Assembly: GCF_001528665.1 (NCBI RefSeq)
Contig: NZ_BBYJ01000008.1
Coordinates: 310,001 to 374,000, forward strand
Source: Microtetraspora malaysiensis
GTDB taxonomy: Bacteria; Actinomycetota; Actinomycetes; Streptosporangiales; Streptosporangiaceae
Direction of reading: 5' to 3'
Length of the DNA stretch: 64,000 nt
A program made the translations under genes and the position numbers. Below are positions 17,961-26,417 of the stretch, piece after piece. The notes below the pieces were generated by a model. It was given only the letters and a program-made list of their open reading frames with translations, made no database searches and was not told the DNA's origin. Numbering within the stretch: the first letter of the stretch is position 1; every line of letters starts with the position of its first letter.

Positions 17961-18064
17961 ATTCACCGGTGTGGTGACCGCCGTGACCCGGCGGTGCCGT
18001 ACCGGCTCGGCGCAGAGCTCGGCCACGTCCAGACCCCCAGTGTCAGAGAAAGGACCCAGGCAGT

Positions 18065-19183
18065 ATGCGCAAGGGGATCCTCAGCATCGCCGCCGCGAGT
18101 GCGGCGCTTTCCCTCGGTCTCACCGCCTGCGGGGGCGAGAGCGGTGAAACCACCACGGCGCAGGCCGGCGACGCGCCCTCCGCGTCGGCGGCCGCGAGCG
18201 GCAAGATCGGCGTCATCCTCCCCGACAGCAAGTCCTCGGCCCGATGGGAGACCGCCGACCGCAAGTACCTCGAAGAGGCGTTCAAGGCCGCGGGTGTCGC
18301 CTACGACATCCAGAACGCGCAGGGGGACAAGAACTCGTTCCAGACCATCGCCGAGCAGATGATCACCGGGGGTGTGACCGTCCTGGCGATCGTCAACCTG
18401 GACAGCGGCACCGGCAAGGCCGTCCTCGACAAGGCGAAGTCGCAGGGTGTGGCCACCATCGACTACGACCGCCTCACGCTGGGAGGCAACGCCGACTACT
18501 ACGTGAGCTTCGACAACACCGCCGTCGGCAAGCTCCAGGGCGAGGGCCTGGCCAAGTGCCTCACCGACAAGAAGGCCGACAAGCCGATCGTCGCCGAGCT
18601 GAACGGCTCGCCCACCGACAACAACGCCACCCTGTTCAAAGAGGGCTACGACAGCGTGCTCAAGCCCAAGTACGACGCCGGCGAGTACGTCAAGGGCCCC
18701 GACCAGTCGGTGCCCGAGTGGGACAACACCCAGGCCGGAACCATCTTCGAGCAGATGCTGACCAGCACGCCCAAGATCGCCGGCGTCCTCGCGGCCAACG
18801 ACGGCCTCGGCAACGCCGCCATCTCCGTGCTGAAGAAGAACAAGCTCAACGGCAAGGTGCCGGTCACCGGCCAGGACGCCACCGTCCAGGGCCTGCAGAA
18901 CATCCTCGTCGGCGACCAGTGCATGACGGTCTACAAGGCCGTCAAGCAGGAGGCGGACGCCACCGCGGGGCTCGCGATCGCCCTCGCCCAGGGCCAGAAG
19001 CCGCCCGCGAACGGCAGCGTCAAGGACACCGAGACCGGCAAGGACGTCGCCGCGGTCCTGCTCTCCCCGAAGGCCATCTACTTCGACAGCGTCAAGGACG
19101 TCGTGGCCGACGGATACGTCAGCAAGGACGAGCTGTGCACCGGCGACTTCGCCGACAAGTGCGCCGAAGCCGGAATCAGCTAA
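18065..19183 (+). CDS. xylF: Sugar ABC transporter substrate-binding lipoprotein, XylF-like
   Basis: A 372-aa lipoprotein: signal peptide with lipobox GLTACG, a Ser/Ala/Thr linker, then a periplasmic-binding-protein type I domain starting GKIGVILPDSKSSARWETADRKYL. The D-xylose-binding relatives share ATIDYDRLTLGGNADYYVSFDN and VLAANDGLGNAAISVL, which line the sugar cleft and hinge. It should capture an aldopentose or related sugar outside the membrane and pass it to the permease encoded two genes on. AGAAAGGACC about 10 bases upstream provides the ribosome binding site. Confidence 0.88.
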   Translation: MRKGILSIAAASAALSLGLTACGGESGETTTAQAGDAPSASAAASGKIGVILPDSKSSARWETADRKYLEEAFKAAGVAYDIQNAQGDKNSFQTIAEQMITGGVTVLAIVNLDSGTGKAVLDKAKSQGVATIDYDRLTLGGNADYYVSFDNTAVGKLQGEGLAKCLTDKKADKPIVAELNGSPTDNNATLFKEGYDSVLKPKYDAGEYVKGPDQSVPEWDNTQAGTIFEQMLTSTPKIAGVLAANDGLGNAAISVLKKNKLNGKVPVTGQDATVQGLQNILVGDQCMTVYKAVKQEADATAGLAIALAQGQKPPANGSVKDTETGKDVAAVLLSPKAIYFDSVKDVVADGYVSKDELCTGDFADKCAEAGIS

Positions 19184-19220
19184 CCCCCGTCCCGGCCGCG
19201 TACGGCTCGCGCTCCGTCGG

Positions 19221-19260
19221 CCGGGCGCGGGACACGCCGTGTGGCGCGTCCCGCGCCCGG
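19221..19260 (+). repeat. 40-base stem-loop between the binding-protein and ATPase genes
   Basis: A 13-bp GC stem, one mismatch, four more pairs and a GTGT loop, perfectly symmetrical. Such intercistronic hairpins in ABC operons protect the binding-protein mRNA from decay or attenuate downstream expression, giving excess binding protein. No T-run follows, so it is not a complete terminator. Confidence 0.65.
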
Positions 19261-19302
19261 CCCGCGAGCGGTGCCGGCCCCCGAACAACGGAGTAGTCCA
19301 TC

Positions 19303-20079
19303 GTGTCCCAGGCACCTGTCCTGGACCTGCGCGGGATCCACAAGAGCTTCGGTCCCGTGCAGGTCCTTCACGACGTCGCCTTCTCGGTGTATCCCGGCGA
19401 GGTGACCGCGCTCGTCGGCGACAACGGGGCGGGCAAGTCCACGCTGGTGAAGTGCATCGGCGGCATCTATCCGATCGACTCCGGCGAGTACTTCTTCGAG
19501 GGCGAGAAGGTCCAGGTCGGCGGGCCCAGGGACGCGGCCGCCCTGGGGGTGGAGATCGTCTACCAGGACCTCGCGCTGTGCGACAACCTCGACATCGTGC
19601 AGAACATGTTCCTCGGACGGGAACGCAGGAGCGGCCTGATCCTGGACGAGGCCACGATGGAGGAGTTGGCGGCCAGGACCCTGGACGGCCTCGCGGTCCG
19701 TACGGTGACGTCGCTCCGCCAGCGGGTCTCCAGCCTCTCGGGAGGTCAGCGGCAGACCGTCGCGATCGCCAAGGCCGTCCTGTGGAACAGCAAGGTCGTC
19801 ATCCTCGACGAGCCGACCGCCGCCCTCGGCGTCGCCCAGACGGCGCAGGTCCTCGACCTGGTGCGCCGTCTCGCCGACCGTGGGCTCGCCGTGGTGCTCA
19901 TCTCGCACAACATGAACGACGTGTTCGCCGTGTCCGACCGGGTCGCGGCGCTCTACCTCGGCCGGATGGCCGCCCAGGTGAAGACCTCCGAGGTCACGCA
20001 CTCCCAGGTCGTGGAGCTCATCACGGCCGGACGCAGCGGCGAGCTCGGCCTGCAGAACGGCAACGGAGCTACGTCATGA
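19303..20079 (+). CDS. xylG: Sugar ABC transporter ATP-binding protein, XylG-like (single ATPase domain)
   Basis: A 258-aa ATPase with Walker A GDNGAGKST, Q-loop VYQDLALC, signature LSGGQRQ, Walker B VVILDEPTA and switch His in LISHNMND. E. coli XylG is about twice this size, with two fused ATPase domains; this protein has one and must act as a homodimer, which is common in actinobacterial CUT2 transporters. It energises uptake of the sugar bound by the XylF-like protein. Starts at GTG 19303 and overlaps the permease by four bases (ATGA). Confidence 0.9.
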   Translation: MSQAPVLDLRGIHKSFGPVQVLHDVAFSVYPGEVTALVGDNGAGKSTLVKCIGGIYPIDSGEYFFEGEKVQVGGPRDAAALGVEIVYQDLALCDNLDIVQNMFLGRERRSGLILDEATMEELAARTLDGLAVRTVTSLRQRVSSLSGGQRQTVAIAKAVLWNSKVVILDEPTAALGVAQTAQVLDLVRRLADRGLAVVLISHNMNDVFAVSDRVAALYLGRMAAQVKTSEVTHSQVVELITAGRSGELGLQNGNGATS

Positions 20080-21326
20080 CGACCACCATGGTTCCGGAGA
20101 AGGGCGCCGCCGGCGCTCCGGCCATCGCCCCGCACGTCCGCGGCTACGTGGAGCGTGTCCGGGGCGGGGACCTCGGCGCGCTGCCGGCGGTGACCGGGCT
20201 GGTCGTGCTCTGCGCGGTCTTCTCCGTCCTGCGCCCGGCGTTCTTGTCGCCCATCAACTTCGCCAACCTGTTCACCCAGGGCGCGGCGGTCGCGATCATC
20301 GCGATGGGCCTGATCTTCGTGCTGCTGCTCGGCGAGATCGACCTGTCGGCGGGCTTCGCCAGCGGCGTCTGCGCGGCGGTCCTCGGGGTGCTGCTCACCA
20401 ACGAGGGCTGGCCCTGGTACGCGGCCGTGCTCGCCGCGATGGCGACCGGCGCCGCCATCGGCCTGGTGCTCGGCACGCTGGTCGCCAAGCTCGGCATCCC
20501 CTCCTTCGTGGTCACGCTGGCCGCGTTCCTGGCCTTCCAGGGCGTCGTCCTGCTGCTGCTCAAGGAGGGCACCAACATCTCGATCCGGGACCAGACGATC
20601 CTGGCGATCGCCAACAAGAACATGCCGCCCGTGCTCGGGTGGGTGTGCGTGGCGGCCGGCGTGCTGGCCTACGCGGCGCTTCAGATCATGCAGGCCCGCA
20701 GGCGGACGGCGCGGGGACTGTCCGCCGTCCCGACGTCGCTGATCGCCTTCCGGGTGGGCACGCTCGCGGTGATCTCGGGCGTCGCCGTCTTCCTGCTCAA
20801 CCTGGAGCGCAGCCGCAACGCGGCCATCGTCTCGCTCAAGGGCGTGCCCATCGTGGTGCCGGTGATCGTCGTCCTGCTCGTCGTGCTGACGTTCGTGCTG
20901 CAGCGCACCGCGTACGGCCGGCACATCTATGCGGTGGGCGGCAACGCGGAGGCGGCGCGCCGCGCCGGTATCAACGTGGACCGCATCCGCATCTCGGCGT
21001 TCGTCATCTGCTCGTTCATGGCGTCGGCCGGCGGCGTCATCGCGGCCTCCCGGGCCAACTCGGTCGACCCGAACACGGGCGGCAGCAACGTGCTGCTGTT
21101 CGCCGTGGGTGCCGCGGTGATCGGCGGCACCAGCCTCTTCGGCGGCAAGGGCCGGGCGCTGGACGCCCTCCTGGGCGGCGCCGTGGTGGCGGTGATCGAG
21201 AACGGCATGGGCCTGATGGGCTACACCTCGGGCGTCAAATACGCGGTCACCGGCTGTGTGCTGCTGCTCGCCGCGGGTGTGGACGCCCTGTCCCGTAAGA
21301 GGGCGGCGGCCACCGGCAGGAGATGA
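20076..21326 (+). CDS. xylH: Sugar ABC transporter permease, XylH-like
   Basis: A 416-aa inner-membrane protein of the BPD_transp_2 family with about ten helices. GLIFVLLLGEIDLSAGFASG and AVGGNAEAARRAGINVDRIRISAF are the CUT2 permease motifs; the latter is the cytoplasmic coupling loop contacting the ATPase. A large middle segment (LERSRNAAIVSLKGVPIVVPV) is typical of XylH rather than RbsC. ATG overlaps the ATPase stop. The ROK regulator gene overlaps its own stop, so all four genes form one operon. Confidence 0.9.
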   Translation: MTTTMVPEKGAAGAPAIAPHVRGYVERVRGGDLGALPAVTGLVVLCAVFSVLRPAFLSPINFANLFTQGAAVAIIAMGLIFVLLLGEIDLSAGFASGVCAAVLGVLLTNEGWPWYAAVLAAMATGAAIGLVLGTLVAKLGIPSFVVTLAAFLAFQGVVLLLLKEGTNISIRDQTILAIANKNMPPVLGWVCVAAGVLAYAALQIMQARRRTARGLSAVPTSLIAFRVGTLAVISGVAVFLLNLERSRNAAIVSLKGVPIVVPVIVVLLVVLTFVLQRTAYGRHIYAVGGNAEAARRAGINVDRIRISAFVICSFMASAGGVIAASRANSVDPNTGGSNVLLFAVGAAVIGGTSLFGGKGRALDALLGGAVVAVIENGMGLMGYTSGVKYAVTGCVLLLAAGVDALSRKRAAATGRR

Positions 21327-22579
21327 CCCCGCTAAGGTGGTCCCCGAACCATGAATCCCCGACGAAGCCCGGACGGATGATGCGCGCAGGTCCCTCACAG
21401 GAGGAGATCCGCAGGCACAACCTGGGCACCCTGCTCCGCCACGTGCACCTGAGCGGGCCGACGTCCCGGGCCGAGTTGGCGGGCCGCATGGGGTTGAACC
21501 GCAGCACCATCATGGCGCTCACCGCCGACCTGACGACGGCGGGGCTGGTGCGCGAGGAGCTGCCGCGGGAGACCGGGCGGGCCGGGCGGCCCTCACTGGT
21601 CGTGCGGCCCGAGTCCGCCCGGGTCTACGTGCTCGCCTTCGACGTGGGCGTCGACCGGCTGGTCGCCGCCCGGGTCGGCCTCGGCGGGGTGATCCTCGAC
21701 CGCCGCGAGACGGTGCGGCCGCGCGAAGGCTTCGAGATGCCGGAGGTCGCCGCCGCGCTGGCGGGTTTCGCGCGGCAGATGCACCGCAAGACCCGCCCGG
21801 ACACGGTCTGCGTCGGCGCCGCGGCGGCGGTCTGCGGCTCGGTCGGCCGGACGGACGGCGTCGTCAGGTTCGGTCCCAACATCGGGTTCAAGGACGCGCC
21901 GTTCGGCGAGGAGCTGTCGAAGAGGCTGGCTCTGGGTCTGCCGGTCACCGTCGGCAACGACGGCAACGTGGGCGCGATCGCCGAGCAGTCGCGCGGTGTC
22001 GGTCTCGGCTGCCGGGACCTGATCTATCTGCACGGCGACGTGGGCATCGGCGGCGGCATCATGGTGAACGGCCAGCTCCTCGGGGGCCTGGCCGGCTACG
22101 GCGGCGAGGTCGGCCACATGGTCGTCAACCCGGGCGGACGCCCCTGCGCCTGCGGCTCCCGCGGCTGCCTGGAGGCCGAGGTCGGGGAAGGCGCGCTCAT
22201 GGAGCTGGCCGGCCACAGCACCGAGGTCACCGGCCGGGCGGCGGTGCGCGCGGTCGTCGACGCGGCCGGCCGGGGCGACGTGCGGGCGCAGGACGCGCTG
22301 CACCGGGTCGGCGACTGGCTCGGTCTCGGCGTGGCCAACCTGGTCAACATCTTCAACCCGGAGATGGTCATCTTCGGGGGCGTGCTGAGGGAGCTCTATC
22401 TCGGCGCGGCCGCCCAGGTCAGGAGCCGGATCAACACCTCGACGCTGGTCGCGTCGCGGGAGGACCTGCGGCTGCGCATCTCGGCGTTCAGCGACGACGC
22501 GACGGTAGTGGGGGCCGCCGAGCTGGCTTTCGCCCAGGTGCTCGCCGACCCCCTTGAGGTCCTTTCACGCCTCGCTTGA
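21323..22579 (+). CDS. ROK-family transcriptional regulator of the xylFGH operon
   Basis: A 418-aa regulator. Residues about 25-85 are a winged helix (NLGTLLRHVHLSGPTSRAELAGRMGLNRSTIMALTADL). The sugar-kinase-like ROK domain follows, with GNDGNVGAIAEQ, the ROK signature around GDVGIGGGIMVNGQLLGG and the zinc motif CACGSRGCLE. In Streptomyces coelicolor the orthologously placed Rok7B7 controls xylFGH and affects carbon catabolite control and antibiotic production. The ATG start overlaps the permease stop (ATGA), though AGGAG lies directly against it; ATG 21377 is a possible alternative. Confidence 0.88.
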   Translation: MTPLRWSPNHESPTKPGRMMRAGPSQEEIRRHNLGTLLRHVHLSGPTSRAELAGRMGLNRSTIMALTADLTTAGLVREELPRETGRAGRPSLVVRPESARVYVLAFDVGVDRLVAARVGLGGVILDRRETVRPREGFEMPEVAAALAGFARQMHRKTRPDTVCVGAAAAVCGSVGRTDGVVRFGPNIGFKDAPFGEELSKRLALGLPVTVGNDGNVGAIAEQSRGVGLGCRDLIYLHGDVGIGGGIMVNGQLLGGLAGYGGEVGHMVVNPGGRPCACGSRGCLEAEVGEGALMELAGHSTEVTGRAAVRAVVDAAGRGDVRAQDALHRVGDWLGLGVANLVNIFNPEMVIFGGVLRELYLGAAAQVRSRINTSTLVASREDLRLRISAFSDDATVVGAAELAFAQVLADPLEVLSRLA

Positions 22580-22589
22580 GGCCGCGGGG

Positions 22590-23387
22590 TCAGGCCACCC
22601 GTGCGTTCGGCGCCACCCAGGTGTTGCAGGCGCCGGGGGAGGCGGAGTTGAAGCCGCGCTCCAGCCACCAGGCCTGGTTGCGGCCCTTGCCGTGCGCCTT
22701 GTCCGTGGCGTTCTTGGCAGCCCAGTCCACCACGTAGTCGTACTCGCGCTGGTCCACGGGCAGGTAGTCCTCCGCGGCGCGGAGGAAGACGCCGGCGAAG
22801 CACTCCGCCTGCTGCTCCAGGCGGCTGCTCATCAGGTTCCGGGCGGTGGCGTTCCGCGTCCGGTTGTAGTTGCTCCAGTAGGCGCCGATGATCCCGCTGC
22901 GCTGCTGCACGTGGTGGCCGTACTCGTGCGCCATGGTCTTGGCCAGGACGAGCGCGAACGGGTCCTTGATCTGCGACTTGAGCAGGCGGACGTAGATCGT
23001 CCGGGAGTCAGGGCAGTAGTGCGCGGGGGACCAGCTCGTGAGCGTGCCGCACGGCGACTTCGTGCCGCTGGTCATGATCACGAGGCGGGGCCGGCTGAAC
23101 CCCATGCCGACGGCCTTGAACTGCCGGGACCACAGGATGTCGTTGCACTTCGCGACGTACTGCAGGTAGCGCTTGATCGAGGCGGCGCTGCCCTTGCGCG
23201 GTTCCGTGGGGGAGCAGGCCACCTGCTTCGCCATGCCGGAGCGGTAGAGCTTGTTTCTGGTCTGGGCCGTGGGCGCCGAACTCGCGCTCTTGGCCGTATC
23301 GGTCGTGGCCGAGGCAGGCGCCGCCGTGCCGGTGACGATGAGACCGGCGAGCAGTCCTGGGACCACTGCGATGAGGGGGATTCGCAT
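22590..23387 (-). CDS. Secreted neutral zinc metallopeptidase (YpfJ-like)
   Basis: A 265-aa exported protein with a signal peptide (LIAVVPGLLAGLIVTGTAAPASA). The active site is HEYGHHVQQ, with two His ligands and the catalytic Glu; the third ligand is Glu in RLEQQAECFAG, an ExxxE gluzincin-type motif. Several cysteines (CSPTEP, KCND, PCGTLT, HYCPD, ACNTW) suggest disulfides. Peptide substrate unknown. No Shine-Dalgarno is visible; a TAAGCT hexamer 9 bases before the ATG suggests a leaderless mRNA. An in-frame GTG lies six bases upstream. Next gene upstream is a paralogue. Confidence 0.82.
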   Translation of the reverse strand: MRIPLIAVVPGLLAGLIVTGTAAPASATTDTAKSASSAPTAQTRNKLYRSGMAKQVACSPTEPRKGSAASIKRYLQYVAKCNDILWSRQFKAVGMGFSRPRLVIMTSGTKSPCGTLTSWSPAHYCPDSRTIYVRLLKSQIKDPFALVLAKTMAHEYGHHVQQRSGIIGAYWSNYNRTRNATARNLMSSRLEQQAECFAGVFLRAAEDYLPVDQREYDYVVDWAAKNATDKAHGKGRNQAWWLERGFNSASPGACNTWVAPNARVA

Positions 23388-23396
23388 GGTCACGTG

Positions 23397-23402
23397 AGCT
23401 TA
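23397..23402 (-). promoter_or_regulatory. -10 hexamer TAAGCT before the first peptidase gene
   Basis: Nine bases before the ATG at 23387; no ribosome binding site is visible. Confidence 0.35.
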
Positions 23403-23505
23403 TTGCACCAGACTGCCACTTCATGACCATCATCACGATTTGTTCGACGTTTTGTGACACGACCGGTACGGCCGGCCAGGGCGGTCGGCCGTACGTCGCC
23501 CCAGA

Positions 23506-24282
23506 TCAGGCGACCTTCGACGCGGGCGCGGAGAAGGTGTTGCACACGGCCGGCGCGTTGCCGTTCCAGCCGCGCTTGAGCCAGTAGCGGATGTTCTTGG
23601 CCTTGCCGTGCAGCACGTCGCCGAGCGTGCGCTCCAGCAGGTCGTCCCAGTCGAACTGGTCGCGGCCCAGCGAGTGCCACACGCTGCCGATGAAGGCGCC
23701 GGAGAAGCACGCTGCCTGCAGCTCGATGCGCCGGCTCCAGGCGTAGCTCGTGGCCTTGCTCGCTTTGCGCGTCGCCCGGTCCGCGGCGGCGAGGATGCCG
23801 GCCCGGTCCTGGACGTAGTGTCCGTACTCGTGCGCGATCACCGCGAACAGCTCGAACTCGGACGGGTCCTTGAGCTGGTGCTTGTCGATGAGGATCCACA
23901 TCGTCTTGTCCACCTGGCAGTACATGCCGGCCGCGTAGCCCGCCGGGTACCGGCCGCAGCCCGTACGCGCGGCCCCGGTGATGAATCGCACCTTGGGCTT
24001 GTTGAACGGCAGCTTCGCCTGCCCGAACTCCTCGCCCCAGGAGAGGTTGAGGCAGTCCATCAGGTGGTCGAGATAGATCTTGTACGAGTCGATGTCGTCG
24101 GGCTGGCGGTTCAGCTCCTTGCACTCGGTGAAGTCGAACTCGCCCGTCGCATAGATCGGGTTCTTGGTCAGCGCGGTCTTGCCGGTGGGTACAGGTCGTG
24201 CAGAACCGGAGGCGACGGCCGTGCCGGAAAGGAGAAGGCTTACGATCAGCCCCATGAGCAGCGCGATAAAGGATTTCCGCAT
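23506..24282 (-). CDS. Secreted neutral zinc metallopeptidase paralogue with altered third motif
   Basis: A 258-aa exported paralogue of the preceding gene with the same layout: signal peptide ([19 protein letters not shown]), [12 protein letters not shown] active site, and a closing [12 protein letters not shown] tail like CNTWVAPNARVA next door. The third motif reads [11 protein letters not shown]: the ligand Glu remains, but the second-shell acidic residue of ExxxD/E is Ala. Activity may be reduced or altered. It has its own promoter (TTTACC, 18-base spacer, TACGCT), so it is probably a separate unit. Confidence 0.82.
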   Translation of the reverse strand: MRKSFIALLMGLIVSLLLSGTAVASGSARPVPTGKTALTKNPIYATGEFDFTECKELNRQPDDIDSYKIYLDHLMDCLNLSWGEEFGQAKLPFNKPKVRFITGAARTGCGRYPAGYAAGMYCQVDKTMWILIDKHQLKDPSEFELFAVIAHEYGHYVQDRAGILAAADRATRKASKATSYAWSRRIELQAACFSGAFIGSVWHSLGRDQFDWDDLLERTLGDVLHGKAKNIRYWLKRGWNGNAPAVCNTFSAPASKVA

Positions 24283-24291
24283 GGAGTCAGG

Positions 24292-24321
24292 AGCGTAGGG
24301 GAAAGGTCAAGTTCCGGTAAA
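24292..24321 (-). promoter_or_regulatory. Promoter of the second peptidase gene
   Basis: On the minus strand TTTACC (24321-24316), 18-base spacer, TACGCT (24297-24292), then 9 bases to the ATG; leaderless type. Confidence 0.5.
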
Positions 24322-24438
24322 GCGGAAATATGTCGATTCTGCTTGAAATACTGTGACGCTTCAGTGCCACCCAGGGAAGCGTCACGATGTTCTCGAACTA
24401 GACTCAGCCTGTTCGACGGCGAGCGGGAAGGATGTTTC

Positions 24439-26340
24439 GTGGGGATTCTGGACACGGTGAAGGGTCCACAGGACGTCAAGCGCATAGACGCCGGCGACCT
24501 GCCGCGGCTCGCCGAGGAGATCCGCGAACTGCTGGTCTCGTCCTGTGCCAAGACGGGCGGCCACCTCGGCCCCAACCTCGGCGTCGTCGAGCTCACCATC
24601 GCCCTGCATCGGGTCTTCGAGTCGCCGCGCGACCCCATCCTCTTCGACACCGGACATCAGGCGTACGTGCACAAGATGCTCACCGGCCGGGCCGGCGACT
24701 TCGGCACGCTGCGCCAGGAGGGCGGCCTGTCGGGATATCCGAGCCAGGCCGAGTCCGAGCACGACCTGATCGAGAACTCGCACGCCTCCACCGCCCTGTC
24801 CTACGCCGACGGCCTCGCCAAGGCGTTCACGGTGCGCCGCGAGACCGGCCGCACGGCCGTCGCGGTCATCGGCGACGGCGCGCTGACCGGCGGCATGGCG
24901 TGGGAGGCGCTCAACAACATCGCGGGCCGCAAGGACCTCCCGCTGATCATCGTGGTCAACGACAACGGCCGGTCGTACTCCCCGACCATCGGCGGTCTCT
25001 CCAACCACCTGGCGTCGCTGCGGATGACGCAGAAGTACGAGGACGCGCTGGGGTTCGTCAAGGAGAACCTGGCCAAGGTCCCGGTGGTGGGCGCGCCCTT
25101 CTACGACGCCCTGCACGGCATGAAGAAGGGCATCAAGGACATCCTCGCGCCGCAGGTGATGTTCGAAGACCTCGGCCTCAAGTACGTCGGCCCGATCGAC
25201 GGCCACGACCTGGAGGCGCTGGAGGCCGCCCTGCGCAGGGCCAAGGGCTTCGGCGGGCCGGTCATCGTCCACGTCCTCACCCGCAAGGGCCAGGGCTACT
25301 CGCCCGCGGAGAACCACGACGAGGACAACTTCCACAGTCCAGGCGCGTTCGACCCTGTCACGGGCGAGGAGCGTCCCAAGCCGCACAGCTGGACGAACGT
25401 GTTCAGCGAGGAGATCGTCCGGCTCGGCGCCGAGCGCCCGGACATCGTCGCGATCACCGCGGCGATGCTGTACCCGGTCGGGCTCGCCCCCTTCGCCGAG
25501 GCCTACCCCGACCGCATCTACGACGTCGGCATCGCCGAGCAGCACGCCCTCACCTCCGCCGCCGGGCTGGCGCTGGGCGGGCTGCGCCCCGTGGTCGCGC
25601 TCTACGCCACCTTCCTCAACCGGGCCTTCGACCAGCTCCTGATGGACGTCGCCCTGCACCGGCTGCCCGTCGTGGTCACGCTGGACCGGTCGGGCGTCAC
25701 GGGCGACGACGGCGCCAGCCACAACGGCATGTGGGACCTGTCGATCCTCCAGGTCATCCCCGGCCTGTCGCTGGCCGCGCCCCGCGACGCCGTACGGCTG
25801 CGCGAGCTGCTCCGAGAGGCGGTCGCGATCGAGGGCGGCCCGTCCGTGGTCCGCTACCCCAAGGGCGCGGTCGCCGCCGACATCGCGCCCATCGGCAAGA
25901 TCGGCGCGATGGACGTGCTGCGCTCCGGAGAGCCCGACGTGCTCCTGGTGGCGGTCGGCTCGATGGCCGAGACGTGCCTGGACGCGGCGGCTCTGCTGGA
26001 CGCCCAGGGCATCTCCGCCACCGTGGTGGACCCGCGCTGGGTCAAGCCGCTCGATGAGGCGCTGGTCCCGCTCGCCGCCGAGCACAAGCTCGTGGTGGTC
26101 GTCGAGGACAACGGCCGGGTCGGCGGCGTGGGCGACGCGGTCGCCCGGATGCTGCGCGACGCCGACGTGGACGTGCCGGTGCGCACCTATGGCATCCCGC
26201 AGCGCTTCCTCGACCACGCGAAGCGGCCGAAGATCCTCGCCGAGATCGGCCTCACCGGGCAGGACCTCGCCCGGGAGATCACCGAGGCGGTGGCGCGGCG
26301 CTCGCCCGCACTCGAGGACGACCCGGCCGGCCAGGTCTGA
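24439..26340 (+). CDS. dxs: 1-deoxy-D-xylulose-5-phosphate synthase
   Basis: A 633-aa thiamine-diphosphate enzyme that condenses pyruvate and glyceraldehyde-3-phosphate in the first step of the MEP isoprenoid pathway. The ThDP motif begins [16 protein letters not shown] and ends IIVVNDNG. The catalytic His lies in [16 protein letters not shown], and the transketolase pyrimidine domain carries [20 protein letters not shown] with the catalytic Glu. [21 protein letters not shown] is diagnostic of Dxs. Start at GTG 24439 with GAAGGA upstream; length is normal. Convergent with no partner; the APC permease follows on the same strand. Confidence 0.97.
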   Translation: MGILDTVKGPQDVKRIDAGDLPRLAEEIRELLVSSCAKTGGHLGPNLGVVELTIALHRVFESPRDPILFDTGHQAYVHKMLTGRAGDFGTLRQEGGLSGYPSQAESEHDLIENSHASTALSYADGLAKAFTVRRETGRTAVAVIGDGALTGGMAWEALNNIAGRKDLPLIIVVNDNGRSYSPTIGGLSNHLASLRMTQKYEDALGFVKENLAKVPVVGAPFYDALHGMKKGIKDILAPQVMFEDLGLKYVGPIDGHDLEALEAALRRAKGFGGPVIVHVLTRKGQGYSPAENHDEDNFHSPGAFDPVTGEERPKPHSWTNVFSEEIVRLGAERPDIVAITAAMLYPVGLAPFAEAYPDRIYDVGIAEQHALTSAAGLALGGLRPVVALYATFLNRAFDQLLMDVALHRLPVVVTLDRSGVTGDDGASHNGMWDLSILQVIPGLSLAAPRDAVRLRELLREAVAIEGGPSVVRYPKGAVAADIAPIGKIGAMDVLRSGEPDVLLVAVGSMAETCLDAAALLDAQGISATVVDPRWVKPLDEALVPLAAEHKLVVVVEDNGRVGGVGDAVARMLRDADVDVPVRTYGIPQRFLDHAKRPKILAEIGLTGQDLAREITEAVARRSPALEDDPAGQV

Positions 26341-26417
26341 CACCCCCTCCCGGAAACGCGCGTGAACCGCGCGTTTCCGGGAACCTTGCAGGTCATCGCC
26401 AGTTGGGGGGCCTGCGT

